Positions 33,012-41,963 of a stretch of DNA of 64,000 bases are shown here, piece after piece; positions within the stretch are counted from its first letter, which is position 1; each line of letters begins with the position of its first letter. This DNA comes from Anaerolineales bacterium (GTDB taxonomy: Bacteria > Chloroflexota > Anaerolineae > JAAEKA01), in contig JACKBI010000003.1 in assembly GCA_020634615.1 (NCBI GenBank), positions 62,001-126,000 of the forward strand. Reading direction: 5' to 3'. A model generated the notes under the pieces. That model had not been told where the DNA came from and did no database searches. It saw only the letters and a list, made by a program, of their open reading frames with translations. Both the position numbers and the translations under genes were made by a program.

Positions 33012-34289
33012 TCACCCCAGTTTGCGAATGAACGGCAGGCGCAGCCAGACAATCCCCGCGACCAGCAGGACGATGGCGGCGTTGATCGCCAGCGTGACTG
33101 GTTCGGTGAGGAGTTCGGCCATGCTGCCGATCAGCAGCGATCCCAGCGGCATGCCTCCGAAGAACATCAACGTATAGACGCCCATCACGCGGCCGCGCAG
33201 CTCGTCCGGCACCATAGTCTGAACCATGGAATTTGAGGTGTTGGCGACGACCATGAAGCTCCAGCCGACACCTACCAGCATGGCCATCGACACAGGGACG
33301 ATGCGGGCGGCAGCAAATGCGAACATCGCCAGCGGCATCACGAAGCTGCCGACGGTCCACAGCTTGCCGCGGATTGGCCGGCTGCCCAGCGCAGCCACCA
33401 TCAATGCGCCGCTGACGGCCCCGATGCCGCGGGCTGCCAGCAGCGCGCCGTTGGTGCGCACATCCCCTCCCAGCACATCGACGGACCACGCCGGAATGAG
33501 CGTCACGAGGCTGATGCCAAACATCGCGATCACCGCCATGTTCAGGATCAGCGTCAGGACGACCTTGTTGTGGCGCACATATCCCAGCCCAACGCGCATT
33601 TCAGTCATTGCGCGGTCCTTGCGTACGCGTGGCACAAAAGCAGGCAAGCGCATTGCGGCCAGCGCCAGGATGACCGCAAGGTAGGACAAGGCATTGATCG
33701 TAAAGCACCAGGCAGGCCCCCAAAGCGCATAGACGATCCCTGCCAGCGCCGGCCCGACGACTGCCGCCATGTTGAACATGGTCGAGTTGAGCGCGATGGC
33801 ATTCGTCAGGTCTTCGCGGCCCACCATTTCCATCACGAATGCCTGGCGCGCGGGGGCATCGAACGATTGCGCCACGCCGAGCAGCATCGCCAGCACGATG
33901 ATCTGCCAGGCCTGGATCAGTCCGCTGACGACCAGTCCTGTCATGGCGAAGGCCAGGACCATCATCGCCGCCTGGGTAATCATGATCAGCGTACGGCGCG
34001 GCACACGATCGGCGATTACGCCGCCATAGAGAGTGAAAATCCACGAGGGAATTCCACCGGCAAACCCCACATAGCCAAGAAACGCCGGAGACTTGGTCAG
34101 TTCAAAGACGAGGTAACCCTGCGCCGTGGTCTGCATCCATGTGCCGGCCAGCGAGATCAGCTGGCCGATAAACCAGAGCCGGTAGTTGCGGTGGCGCAGC
34201 GCGGAAAAAGTCTGCTGCACGCCCAGCCGCGTACGGGGAGAAATGGCAAGTCGCATGGAAGTGGATGGGCTGGGTGTCAGGAGCGTCAT
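33012..34289 (-). CDS. MFS transporter (drug/siderophore efflux type)
   Basis: A 425-residue major facilitator protein with about 12 helices and the loop 2-3 signature GGVIADRVPRRTLIMITQ (about 89-106). It resembles the EntS/MFS_3 group (FRNYRLWFIGQLISLAGTWMQ-like N-terminus). The substrate is unknown. The ATG at 34289 lies inside a GTCATTCCCGCC-type repeat, so M12 at 34256 (MRLAISPRTRL) is a reasonable alternative start. It converges with the toxin gene. Confidence 0.85.
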   Translation of the reverse strand: MTLLTPSPSTSMRLAISPRTRLGVQQTFSALRHRNYRLWFIGQLISLAGTWMQTTAQGYLVFELTKSPAFLGYVGFAGGIPSWIFTLYGGVIADRVPRRTLIMITQAAMMVLAFAMTGLVVSGLIQAWQIIVLAMLLGVAQSFDAPARQAFVMEMVGREDLTNAIALNSTMFNMAAVVGPALAGIVYALWGPAWCFTINALSYLAVILALAAMRLPAFVPRVRKDRAMTEMRVGLGYVRHNKVVLTLILNMAVIAMFGISLVTLIPAWSVDVLGGDVRTNGALLAARGIGAVSGALMVAALGSRPIRGKLWTVGSFVMPLAMFAFAAARIVPVSMAMLVGVGWSFMVVANTSNSMVQTMVPDELRGRVMGVYTLMFFGGMPLGSLLIGSMAELLTEPVTLAINAAIVLLVAGIVWLRLPFIRKLG

Positions 34290-34335
34290 TCCCGCCTAGC
34301 GAAAATGACAATCGATGCCGGTTTACCAATCTACA

Positions 34336-34474
34336 TTCTTAGAGGCTGTTTGAAAAGACTTCGGAAGTCGCCGATTGACTGTCACGACTGGCCTGTAACG
34401 GTGTTGAGCGGCTACTCTCGTTAACTCGGCGACTTCCGAAGTCGGAACGGGCGACTTCTCAAACAGCTTCTTAG
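34336..34474. mobile_element. Candidate MITE with long hairpin
   Basis: Terminal inverted repeats AGGCTGTTTGAAAAG (from 34343) and CTTCTCAAACAGCT (to 34467) are flanked by a direct repeat TTCTTAG at 34336-34342 and 34468-34474. Inside, an 18-bp perfect inverted repeat (GACTTCGGAAGTCGCCGA and its complement) makes a strong stem. It has no coding capacity. It lies upstream of the MFS gene in the 339-base gap. Confidence 0.6.
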
Positions 34475-34497
34475 TGGTAACTGCTGAGGTATGGCTA

Positions 34498-34595
34498 CAG
34501 AAACCGGGTTTTTGTCTCGCAAACCAGAGTTACAATGCCATGAGTGGTGTGGATGCCGACAGGAGTGTTTTCCATAAGAAGTAACCCGGTCTCTG
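34498..34595. repeat. AGAAACC-type hairpin
   Basis: CAGAAACCGGGTT (34498-34510) pairs with AACCCGGTCTCTG (34583-34595) with one mismatch. It is related to the hairpin at 2047-2110 and lies just after the Clp-like gene stop (34629, minus strand), where it may serve as its transcript end. Confidence 0.5.
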
Positions 34596-34628
34596 CCTTG
34601 GCGACTGAGTTCTTAGGTTCCCCACTGA

Positions 34629-36848
34629 TCAGCCGGCGAGCGGCGCAGCGCCGGAGAGGTCGAAAACCAGCCCCGCCGCGCCAGCATCCACGGTTACGAC
34701 CGTGCCCGGCGCCGGATCGTCTGCCAGCATGCGGTCTGCCAGCGGCTCACGCAGATAGCGCTGGATGATGCGTCGCAGCGGCCGCGCGCCCCATTCAGGA
34801 TGATCGTTCTGCGCCAGCAACCAGGCCTGCGCGGCGTCGGTCACGCGCAGCGTCATGCCACGCGCGTCCAGCAGCTTGCCCTCCTTCTTCAACATCAGCG
34901 TCAGGATCTGGCCCAACTGCTCGCCGGTCAGCGGCAGGAAGATCACGACTTCATCCAGGCGGTTGATAAATTCAGGCCGGAAGAACTGCTTGACGCGCCC
35001 CATCACCAGCTCGCGCACCGTGTCGGTCATCTCGACGGTTTCCAGGTATTCGGCGCCCAGGTTGCTGGTCATGATGATGACCGTCTCGGCAAAGGAGACT
35101 ACGCGCCCCTGGCCATCGGTCAGCCGCCCCTCTTCCATGATCTGCAGGAGAACGTCCAGCACGCGCGGATGCGCCTTCTCCACCTCGTCGAACAGCACCA
35201 CGGTGTAGGGCCGAGCGCGTACCTGCTCGGTGAGCTGGCCGCCGCCTTCGTAGCCAACATAGCCGGGCGGTGCGCCGACCAGCCGGCTGACAGCGTGCTC
35301 CTGCTGGTACTCGCTCATGTCCAGCGTCACCATCTGGTCCTCGCTGCCGAACATGAACTCGCCCAGCGCCTTGGCCAGTTCAGTCTTGCCGACACCGGTG
35401 GGTCCAAGGAACAGGAAGGAGCCAATAGGACGGTTGGGATCTTTCAGTCCAACGCGTGCCGTCTTGACGGCGCGGCTGACAGCCAGCACCGCCTCCTCCT
35501 GGCCGATGATGCGTTGGTGCATGTGCTCGACCATGCTGGCGTAGCGGCTGCGTTCGTCCGCGCCCAGCTTGCTGGCGGGGATCCCTGTCATCAGGCTGGC
35601 GGCCAGGGTGACATCCTCGTCGTCCAGCAGCCCATCGGATGGCGCATCGCCGGGGCCGTCGCTCGTGTACAGGGGAATGCGCACCAGGGCGCAGGCCCGG
35701 TGCATCAATTGCATAGCCGAAGCGGGCAGCGGCGTGTTGGCAACATAGCGGCGAGCCAGCCTGGCAGCGGCCGGCAGGCTCTTGTCGGCGATCTCGATGC
35801 CGTACTCCGCCTCCAGTTGCGGCTTGTGAACGGCAAGGATCGCGGCAGTCTCGCGCTCGTCAGGTTCCGGCACCCGTAATAAATGCACGTGTTCGGCTAC
35901 CGCGGCCTCACCGGCCATACGCTCGTTGAAGTCAGCCTCTGTCGTCGTCCCGATGAGGACAACATCGCCGTTGAGCAGCGCTTTTTGCACCGCTTTGGTC
36001 GCCTTGGCGAAATCGGCCCGGCCATAGCTGCCAAAAAATCGCTGAATGTTGGGGAGGAAGAGAATGCCACCCGCGGCAGCACGCAGACCAGCCTGCACCG
36101 CCGCCAGAGGATTGTCCAGCAGTGCCGTTTCCCCGATCTGCACCAGCTTGGTCAGTCCTGCCGGTCCCTTGCCTTCAGCCATCAACTGCGCCAGAGCCTG
36201 CACCAGCGAGCGCCGGCCCACGCCGGTTTGCCCCAACAGAATGACATGGCGATCCGAAGCGACCGACAGCAGGTTGAGCAGATCGCGCAGCAACGCGTCC
36301 CGGTAGTAGACCGGAGCGGAACCGCCGCGGCGGGCAATGTCGGCCAGATCAAACGTCGTGAGGCTGCCCGCGAGCACCGACTCGGCGAGCATGCTGGAGA
36401 GAACGGTCGGGGTGACGCCGTGGCGCTGCAACAAGCCGGCAGTGCTGACGCCGCGCTGCGACATAGCAGCCAGCGCGTGGACCGTGCCGACGTAGATTTC
36501 GTTCATGGACTGGGCGATGGTGCGTCCCTCGTCCAACACGACCAGCATCTCGTCCGACAGGTCTACGTGCCGATTGTCGCCGGTGACGTAATCAAAATCG
36601 GCGCTGCGACCCACGCGCGCCTTGACCAGCGACTCTGCCTCGTTCTCCAGGTCGTCCAGCTTGAAGCCGCGTTCGGCTGCCAACTGCTGCAAGACCGCGT
36701 AGGAGGGAAAGTTGCGGCCGCGCACCAGTGTCAGCAGGAGGACTTCGGGTGTCAACGTCCGCTTGCCGTACGCGGCCAGGTTGCGGGCGGCTTCGTCGAG
36801 CGCCAGTTTCAGATCAGGAGCAGGAATGTCAGGGTTTAATGTTCCCAA
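34629..36848 (-). CDS. Clp/Hsp100-like AAA+ ATPase with inactive first AAA domain
   Basis: A 739-residue two-AAA protein. An N-terminal Clp repeat-like region (1-170) precedes D1 (about 180-400). D1 is degenerate: Walker A reads GQTGVGRR (206-213) instead of GKT, and Walker B reads ILFLPN instead of a D-E ending. D2 is intact: GPTGVGKTEL (482-491), VVLFDEVEKAHP (550-561), GAPPGYVGYEGGG pore loop and FRPEFINRLDE. No ClpB-type coiled-coil middle domain is seen, so the length is below ClpB. It likely unfolds proteins with D2 alone, as a ClpA/C-like relative. No ClpP-docking loop was confirmed. Confidence 0.85.
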   Translation of the reverse strand: MGTLNPDIPAPDLKLALDEAARNLAAYGKRTLTPEVLLLTLVRGRNFPSYAVLQQLAAERGFKLDDLENEAESLVKARVGRSADFDYVTGDNRHVDLSDEMLVVLDEGRTIAQSMNEIYVGTVHALAAMSQRGVSTAGLLQRHGVTPTVLSSMLAESVLAGSLTTFDLADIARRGGSAPVYYRDALLRDLLNLLSVASDRHVILLGQTGVGRRSLVQALAQLMAEGKGPAGLTKLVQIGETALLDNPLAAVQAGLRAAAGGILFLPNIQRFFGSYGRADFAKATKAVQKALLNGDVVLIGTTTEADFNERMAGEAAVAEHVHLLRVPEPDERETAAILAVHKPQLEAEYGIEIADKSLPAAARLARRYVANTPLPASAMQLMHRACALVRIPLYTSDGPGDAPSDGLLDDEDVTLAASLMTGIPASKLGADERSRYASMVEHMHQRIIGQEEAVLAVSRAVKTARVGLKDPNRPIGSFLFLGPTGVGKTELAKALGEFMFGSEDQMVTLDMSEYQQEHAVSRLVGAPPGYVGYEGGGQLTEQVRARPYTVVLFDEVEKAHPRVLDVLLQIMEEGRLTDGQGRVVSFAETVIIMTSNLGAEYLETVEMTDTVRELVMGRVKQFFRPEFINRLDEVVIFLPLTGEQLGQILTLMLKKEGKLLDARGMTLRVTDAAQAWLLAQNDHPEWGARPLRRIIQRYLREPLADRMLADDPAPGTVVTVDAGAAGLVFDLSGAAPLAG

Positions 36849-36913
36849 AGCAGTCGATTCGTCGATTCAATCGTTTGCAGCCGGGCTCCAGCGCAACTGC
36901 GAACGGTGTTGTT

Positions 36914-37228
36914 TCAGGCAGCCGGAATAAATGTGTTGACAACGCTGTTGTGGCTGCCATGCGGATTTTCATAGTATCCGTCGGCCGTGTTGTCGTTGAA
37001 CCACTCGCCGTCACACAGATACCGGAATTCGTATACGGTGTCGCAAGGAAGATCCAGCACGATACGCCACTCACCGCTGTGAGATTGCCGCATGGGATGT
37101 GAGGTCTCGGACCAATCGTTGAAGCTGCCAACCAAATAGACCTCGTCAGCCCAGATTTGCTCCGGCAAGGTAAATGTGAGACGGCATTTGGACTTCTTGC
37201 CCGTGCCAACGAACTGCTTCTGGATCAT
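36914..37228 (-). CDS. CBM48/AMPK-type glycogen-binding domain protein
   Basis: A 104-residue protein made of one isoamylase-N/CBM48 domain: FTLPEQIWADEVYLVGSFNDW (V-x-L-x-G-x-F-N-x-W) followed by WRIVLDLPCDTVYEFRYLCDG and NPHGSHNSVV. Stand-alone versions bind alpha-glucans or act as small regulatory domains. The ATG at 37228 was chosen since the domain starts there; an in-frame GTG/ATG further up at 37276 overlaps the next gene. It sits between the Clp-like gene and the small Cys-rich gene, on the same strand. Confidence 0.8.
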   Translation of the reverse strand: MIQKQFVGTGKKSKCRLTFTLPEQIWADEVYLVGSFNDWSETSHPMRQSHSGEWRIVLDLPCDTVYEFRYLCDGEWFNDNTADGYYENPHGSHNSVVNTFIPAA

Positions 37229-37272
37229 ATTGAGTCCCTGAAAACCTAAATCCTCATTCCTGCACGACCTGG

Positions 37273-37467
37273 TCAATAGGTCAGCATTGTGACCAATTCG
37301 GCCGGTTTTGCTGCGCCTTCTTCTGAAGGAAAATCACACTCACAGGCCAGCCCCTGTGCACATTGCTGACAACAAAATGTCTTTTCTCCCCTTAACACCG
37401 GCGTCCACGTTACTTCGACGCCGCACCCATCGCAGATCACGGTGTTGGTATAGCGAATCCGAGTCAT
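37273..37467 (-). CDS. Small Cys-rich (zinc-ribbon-like) protein
   Basis: A 64-residue protein with CDGCGVEV (residues 12-19) and FCCQQCAQGLACEC (about 31-44), a pattern suited to one zinc or FeS centre. The strong ribosome-binding site CAAGGAGGTGTGAC directly before the ATG at 37467 supports expression. It resembles small treble-clef or metallothionein-like proteins, but no family can be named. It precedes the CBM48 gene by 44 bases on the same strand. Confidence 0.7.
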   Translation of the reverse strand: MTRIRYTNTVICDGCGVEVTWTPVLRGEKTFCCQQCAQGLACECDFPSEEGAAKPAELVTMLTY

Positions 37468-37607
37468 GTCACACCTCCTTGAACGACGTTGCCGAACTCG
37501 TGAGAAGAGACACAGGATGCAGTTCTATCTTACCACTTATGGGCGGGAGACACAAGACGCACCAGATGCGTTCTCGCTCACGCTGACCAAACGGGTTGCA
37601 CGCGACA

Positions 37608-37635
37608 TTGACGCCGCACGTGGCGCGACTATAAT
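37608..37635 (+). promoter_or_regulatory. Promoter for mltG
   Basis: TTGACG (37608-37613), 16-base spacer, TATAAT (37630-37635), giving a leader of about 120 bases. The remaining gap from 37468 shows no gene. Confidence 0.6.
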
Positions 37636-37763
37636 GATGAGAGCCGCGGCAAAGGTCGCAAGGTGTTGACTGCGCCGCCGGCCGGTGGTTCGTCTGTCAG
37701 CCCTGATATCTATGGAGTGACCCACCTCCTGTCCCGGGATGAAACTCGACCGTAAAACAGCTA

Positions 37764-38882
37764 ATGTCTGGCAGAATCATGACTCCGATCCCGCGTTTGC
37801 TGACCCTCGCTGCTCTGCTGCTGGCGATGGTATTGACGGCGTGTTCGGGCGATACGGCGCTGTCGGTGTATCTGGAAGCGAACGCCACCCGCCTGAGCCA
37901 GCCGCTCAGTGGCCAGTCGCAACCAACTGAGTTCACCGTTGATACCGGCTCACCCGCGCGCGTCATCGCGGACAACTTGAAGCGGGCCGGGTTGATCGAT
38001 GACCCCTTGCTCTTTGAGGCGTATGTGCGAGTCAACGGCCTTGCCAACCAGCTGGAAGCCGGCGATTTTGTCCTCAGTCCGGACATGACCATTCCCGAGA
38101 TCGTCGATGCCTTGCAGAATGCAATGGCGCCAGGGATCGGAGTGACAGTGCGTCCCGGCTGGCGTCTGGAACAGACCGCCGACCTGCTGGACAAGACTGG
38201 CGCGTTGAGCGGCGAGGAGTACCGGCGGGCGGCTCAGCAGGCCGATCTCAGTGGCATACCGGACGAGGACCGCCGGCGCTACTCTTTTCTCCAGTTTCAT
38301 CCGGCCGGCCAGAGCCTGGAAGGCTACCTTTTCCCGGACAGCTATGAGCTGCCGAGCGAGGGAGCAACCGCGGCCGACCTCCTAAAGGCGCAGTTGGACG
38401 CCTTCGAAGACAATGTGATGCCGGTTTATTGGGCTGCGGTCGCCAACGGTTCGACCATGGACCTGCACGATGTACTGACGGTGGCCAGCATTGTGGAGCG
38501 CGAGGCGGTACTGGACGAAGAACGACCGATGATCGCGGCGGTCTATCTCAACCGGCTGCGCCAGAACATGCGCCTCGAGGCCGATCCGACTGTTCAATAT
38601 GCCATGGGATTTCAGCCCGCGAGCGGCCAGTGGTGGAAGTCGCCGGTATATCTTGAGGAGTACAGCGCCGTGGTCAGCCCGTACAACACTTACCTCAACG
38701 CCGGTCTGCCGCCCGGCCCTATTGCCTCACCGGGCATCGCCAGCATTGCTGCCGTCCTGTCACCGTCACAGCACGACTATCTCTACTTCGTAGCCGAACC
38801 TGGCGGCACAGGCCGGCACGTTTTCAGCCACACATTTGAGGAACACCTGCAAGCCGTAGAACGTTTCCGGCGAGGGAAATAG
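37764..38882 (+). CDS. mltG: MltG-like endolytic peptidoglycan transglycosylase, lipoprotein
   Basis: A 372-residue YceG/MltG-family enzyme that cuts nascent glycan strands and sets their length. The N-terminus ends in a lipobox (VLTAC, Cys27), rather than the single membrane helix of E. coli MltG. A LysM-like region (VIADNLKRAGLIDDPLLFEAYVR) is followed by the catalytic core with LEGYLFPDSYELP and the catalytic Glu in TVASIVEREAV, then RLEADPTVQYA and SPYNTY-NAGLPPGPI. All core motifs are present. The start could be M1 or M6 (MTPIPRLL). Its presence implies a peptidoglycan-containing envelope. Confidence 0.92.
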   Translation: MSGRIMTPIPRLLTLAALLLAMVLTACSGDTALSVYLEANATRLSQPLSGQSQPTEFTVDTGSPARVIADNLKRAGLIDDPLLFEAYVRVNGLANQLEAGDFVLSPDMTIPEIVDALQNAMAPGIGVTVRPGWRLEQTADLLDKTGALSGEEYRRAAQQADLSGIPDEDRRRYSFLQFHPAGQSLEGYLFPDSYELPSEGATAADLLKAQLDAFEDNVMPVYWAAVANGSTMDLHDVLTVASIVEREAVLDEERPMIAAVYLNRLRQNMRLEADPTVQYAMGFQPASGQWWKSPVYLEEYSAVVSPYNTYLNAGLPPGPIASPGIASIAAVLSPSQHDYLYFVAEPGGTGRHVFSHTFEEHLQAVERFRRGK

Positions 38883-38930
38883 GGCGTTACGCTAGTTGCG
38901 TCATAACCTAAACACAAGCTAGTCATCAAT

Positions 38931-38959
38931 TTGACAGACATGATAAAGTGGCGTATAAT
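38931..38959 (+). promoter_or_regulatory. Perfect consensus sigma70 promoter for crtB
   Basis: TTGACA (38931-38936), exactly 17 bases, TATAAT (38954-38959). It lies 144 bases before the crtB start at 39103 and after the mltG stop. Confidence 0.85.
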
Positions 38960-39102
38960 ATCTCGTATTAGGGCCACTGATACCCCCATACCCGCAAGCT
39001 GAACCGATGGACGCTGAAGGTTTGGAAAAACGAGATTGTGACCGGTCATCCAGTGCCTCCGGGTTACCGGGTGATATGGGAACCAAGGTCAAGGAGCGAC
39101 TA

Positions 39103-40065
39103 ATGGCTGTGCAAATCTACGGCTGGGAACGCCATTTGGTTGACCTCGCGCACGAAGCGCTGGAGGGACAGATCGTCGCGGCGCTGCAAGGTATCCATGA
39201 CGAGCGCGCCATGGGAACAGCCTATGCGCAATGTGAGCGCCTGACCAAACAGCATAGTCGCACGTTCTATCTGGCCTCCGGCCTGCTGCCCGCAGAAAAA
39301 CGGCGCGGCGCACGCGCGCTATACGCATTTTGTCGCGTCTGCGACGATATCGTCGACGAACAGCCGGCAAGCTGCGATCCGGTTGCTGAGCTGTCCAGAT
39401 GGCGCGGCCAGCCGGGACAGGACGGACCGGATGTCGCCGACCCGGTATCAATCGCCTGGGCCGACGCGCGCGCGCGCTTTCATATCCCGTGGCGCTACGC
39501 TGAACAGTTAATCGAAGGCGTTTCACAGGACCTCAGCCAGGTTCGCTACCCGACGTTCGATGCACTGGCGCACTACTGTTACGGGGTCGCATCGACCGTC
39601 GGCCTGATGGCGATGCACATCATTGGCTTTGAAAGCACCGCAGCGATCCCCTATGCGGTCAGACTGGGCGTGGCCCTGCAACTGACCAACATCCTGCGCG
39701 ACATCGACGAAGACTGGCAGGCTGGCCGCCTCTACCTGCCTCAGAACGAGCTGGCAGCTTTCGGTCTGACCGAGGATGACATCGCCGCCGGGCGCGTCGA
39801 CGACCGCTGGCGGGCCTTCATGCGCTTCCAGGTGCAGCGCACCCGCAGCCTCTACGACGAGGCCATGCCGGGCATCGCCCTGCTGGACCGGGATGGCCGC
39901 TTTGCCATCACCGCCGCGGCGGAACTGTATCGCGGCATCCTCGACGATATTGAGGCCAACGATTACAACGTGTTTGGCCGGCGCGCCCATCTGACCACGT
40001 GGGACAAAATAAGCCGGCTGCCGGCCATCTGGCGTCTCTCGCGCTCACTGGCCGTCGTTGACTGA
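39103..40065 (+). CDS. crtB: Phytoene synthase
   Basis: A 320-residue squalene/phytoene synthase that condenses two geranylgeranyl diphosphates. Both Asp-rich motifs are intact: CDDIVDE (about 83-89) and DIDEDWQAGRLYLP (about 204-217). GVASTVGLMAMHIIG and LQLTNILRD are typical. I chose the ATG at 39103 because AAGGAGCGACTA stands directly before it; a longer frame from 39007 adds 32 unlike residues. Squalene synthase is the alternative, but the neighbouring phytoene desaturase favours CrtB. Confidence 0.92.
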   Translation: MAVQIYGWERHLVDLAHEALEGQIVAALQGIHDERAMGTAYAQCERLTKQHSRTFYLASGLLPAEKRRGARALYAFCRVCDDIVDEQPASCDPVAELSRWRGQPGQDGPDVADPVSIAWADARARFHIPWRYAEQLIEGVSQDLSQVRYPTFDALAHYCYGVASTVGLMAMHIIGFESTAAIPYAVRLGVALQLTNILRDIDEDWQAGRLYLPQNELAAFGLTEDDIAAGRVDDRWRAFMRFQVQRTRSLYDEAMPGIALLDRDGRFAITAAAELYRGILDDIEANDYNVFGRRAHLTTWDKISRLPAIWRLSRSLAVVD

Positions 40066-40279
40066 CCCGGTGTTTGCCGGAACAAGCGTAGTGCTTATCA
40101 CTTGCACCGAGCAACATTCGGCGTCGGCCGAGTTGCAGGTCGTGGTGACACAGATCATCAAGGGTTATGACGGCTGCGAATCGACGGTTTCAGCTTGATC
40201 TCCTCCTCGATCAATGATCGCTGCGCCCTCGATTCCGCCACCGCTATCTCCCTCACCAATTCAAAACAGGAAACAAAAC

Positions 40280-41845
40280 ATGAAACCCCACAAAATAATA
40301 GTTATCGGCAGCGGCTTTGGCGGGCTGGCGGCGGCTATCCGTTTGCGCGCCCAGGGCCACGATGTCACCCTCTACGAAAAACTCGACAAACCGGGCGGAC
40401 GCGCCTACGTCTTTGAGATGGACGGCTTCAAGTTCGACGGCGGCCCGACAGTCATTACTGCACCGTGGATGTTCGACGACCTGTGGGAGCTGGCCGGCAA
40501 GCGCCGCGAGGATTATGTCGAATTCGTACAACTCGACCCCTTTTACCGCATCTTTGACGAGACCGGCCGGCATCTCGACTACAACTCCGACCACGAATTC
40601 ACGCTGCGGCAGATCGAGCGCTTTAACCCGGCCGACATGGACGGCTACACCCGCTTCATCGGAACGACCAAAGAAATCTTTGAAACGGGGATGGCGCTGC
40701 TGGACGTGCCGTTTCTGCACATGGGCGACATGCTCAAGGTGGCGCCTGACCTGATCCGCCTGCAAAGCTACCGCAGCGTTTACGGATACGTGGCGAAGTT
40801 TATCCACGACGAGTTTTTGCGCCGCTGTTTCTCCTTTCACCCGCTGCTGCTGGGCGGCAACCCGCTGACTGCACCGTCGCTCTACGTCTTGATCCATTAC
40901 CTGGAGCGCGAGTGGGGCATCCACTACGCGATGGGTGGCACGGGAGCGGTGGTGGCGGGCCTGGCGCGGCTGTTTGATGAGATGGGCGGCAAGCTGCACC
41001 TCAACAGCGAAGTGCAGGAGATCCTCGTCGACGACCGGGCCCGACGGGTAACCGGTGTCCGGCTGGCCGATGGGACGACCCACAACGCCGACGTCGTGGT
41101 CTCCAACGCCGATGTTGCCTGGACTTACATGAACCTGATCCCGGCGCGTTACCGGCGCAAGAACAGCGACGGCTGGGTCAAGCGCAAGAAATACAGCATG
41201 TCGCTCTTCGTCATCTACTTTGGCACCAAGCGACGCTATTCCGAACCAGGCACGCCGACCGGTGACCGTCTGGCGCATCACAACATCATTCTCAGCGATG
41301 ACTATAAGGGCCTGCTGCGCGAGATCTTTGCCAATCACGACCTGCCGGAGGACTTTTCGCTCTACCTGCACGTGCCAAGCAAGACCGACCCATCGATGGC
41401 GCCGCCCGGCTGCGACTCGTTCTATGTCCTCTCCCCGGTGCCGCACCTGGACGCCGACATCGACTGGACGTCGCAGGCCAAGCCGTACCGCGACGCCATC
41501 ATGCAGTTTCTGGAGGACAACTATCTGCCCGATCTGCAGGCCAATATCGTCGCCGAGCACTTCATCGACCCGTTGTACTTCCAGAATGGTTTGAACAGCT
41601 ACCTCGGCTCGGCCTTTTCGGTTCAGCCAACGCTGCTTCAGTCAGCCTGGTTCCGCCCGCACAACCAGTCAGAGGACTTCGAAAACCTTTACTTTGCCGG
41701 TGCGGGAACGCATCCGGGCGCCGGCCTGCCCGGCGTGCTGGCTTCGGGCAAAATTGCGGCGGACCTGATCGGCGGCGTTGCCCCCTCTCCCGTACCCGCT
41801 CGCAAAGCTGCCTATCCACCAACCTCACTGACGCCCGTCCCCTAG
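40280..41845 (+). CDS. crtI: Phytoene desaturase (CrtI family)
   Basis: A 521-residue FAD-dependent desaturase. The dinucleotide-binding motif IVIGSGFGGLAAAIRLRAQG opens the protein, followed by DKPGGRAYVFEMDGFKFDGGP. The C-terminal signature NLYFAGAGTHPGAGLPGVL is canonical. It introduces double bases-conjugating desaturations into phytoene toward neurosporene or lycopene. The ATG at 40280 follows AGGAAACAAAAC; the frame upstream lacks similarity. It lies 214 bases after crtB, so it could have its own promoter or share the crtB one. No cyclase or ketolase gene is in view. Confidence 0.92.
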   Translation: MKPHKIIVIGSGFGGLAAAIRLRAQGHDVTLYEKLDKPGGRAYVFEMDGFKFDGGPTVITAPWMFDDLWELAGKRREDYVEFVQLDPFYRIFDETGRHLDYNSDHEFTLRQIERFNPADMDGYTRFIGTTKEIFETGMALLDVPFLHMGDMLKVAPDLIRLQSYRSVYGYVAKFIHDEFLRRCFSFHPLLLGGNPLTAPSLYVLIHYLEREWGIHYAMGGTGAVVAGLARLFDEMGGKLHLNSEVQEILVDDRARRVTGVRLADGTTHNADVVVSNADVAWTYMNLIPARYRRKNSDGWVKRKKYSMSLFVIYFGTKRRYSEPGTPTGDRLAHHNIILSDDYKGLLREIFANHDLPEDFSLYLHVPSKTDPSMAPPGCDSFYVLSPVPHLDADIDWTSQAKPYRDAIMQFLEDNYLPDLQANIVAEHFIDPLYFQNGLNSYLGSAFSVQPTLLQSAWFRPHNQSEDFENLYFAGAGTHPGAGLPGVLASGKIAADLIGGVAPSPVPARKAAYPPTSLTPVP

Positions 41846-41860
41846 TCGCTTGCAACGCAT

Positions 41861-41903
41861 CCTGCTCCAATGACCGGCAGTTTTGCCGGTTTTCTGGAGC
41901 AGG
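41861..41903 (+). terminator. Terminator after crtI
   Basis: A nested hairpin: CCTGCTCCA (41861-41869) with TGGAGCAGG (41895-41903), and inside it ACCGGCA with TGCCGGT. T-rich stretches are internal, so terminator function is likely but not certain. Confidence 0.6.
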
Positions 41904-41963
41904 AGCGTCTTACTTCTGACAATCGCGACCACCCTGCTGGCGCGGTTTCCACTGGTGCCAGAT

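Noticed and set aside
13497..37669. Identical 16-mer GGTCGCAAGGTGTTGA at 13497 and 37654
   Set aside because: One shared 16-mer in 64 kb is close to chance expectation, and the orientation relative to the genes differs.
40070..40198. A 42-codon frame between crtB and crtI
   Set aside because: It reads somewhat protein-like (LQVVVTQIIKGYDGCEST) but has no ribosome-binding site or known motif. It could be a remnant or chance.
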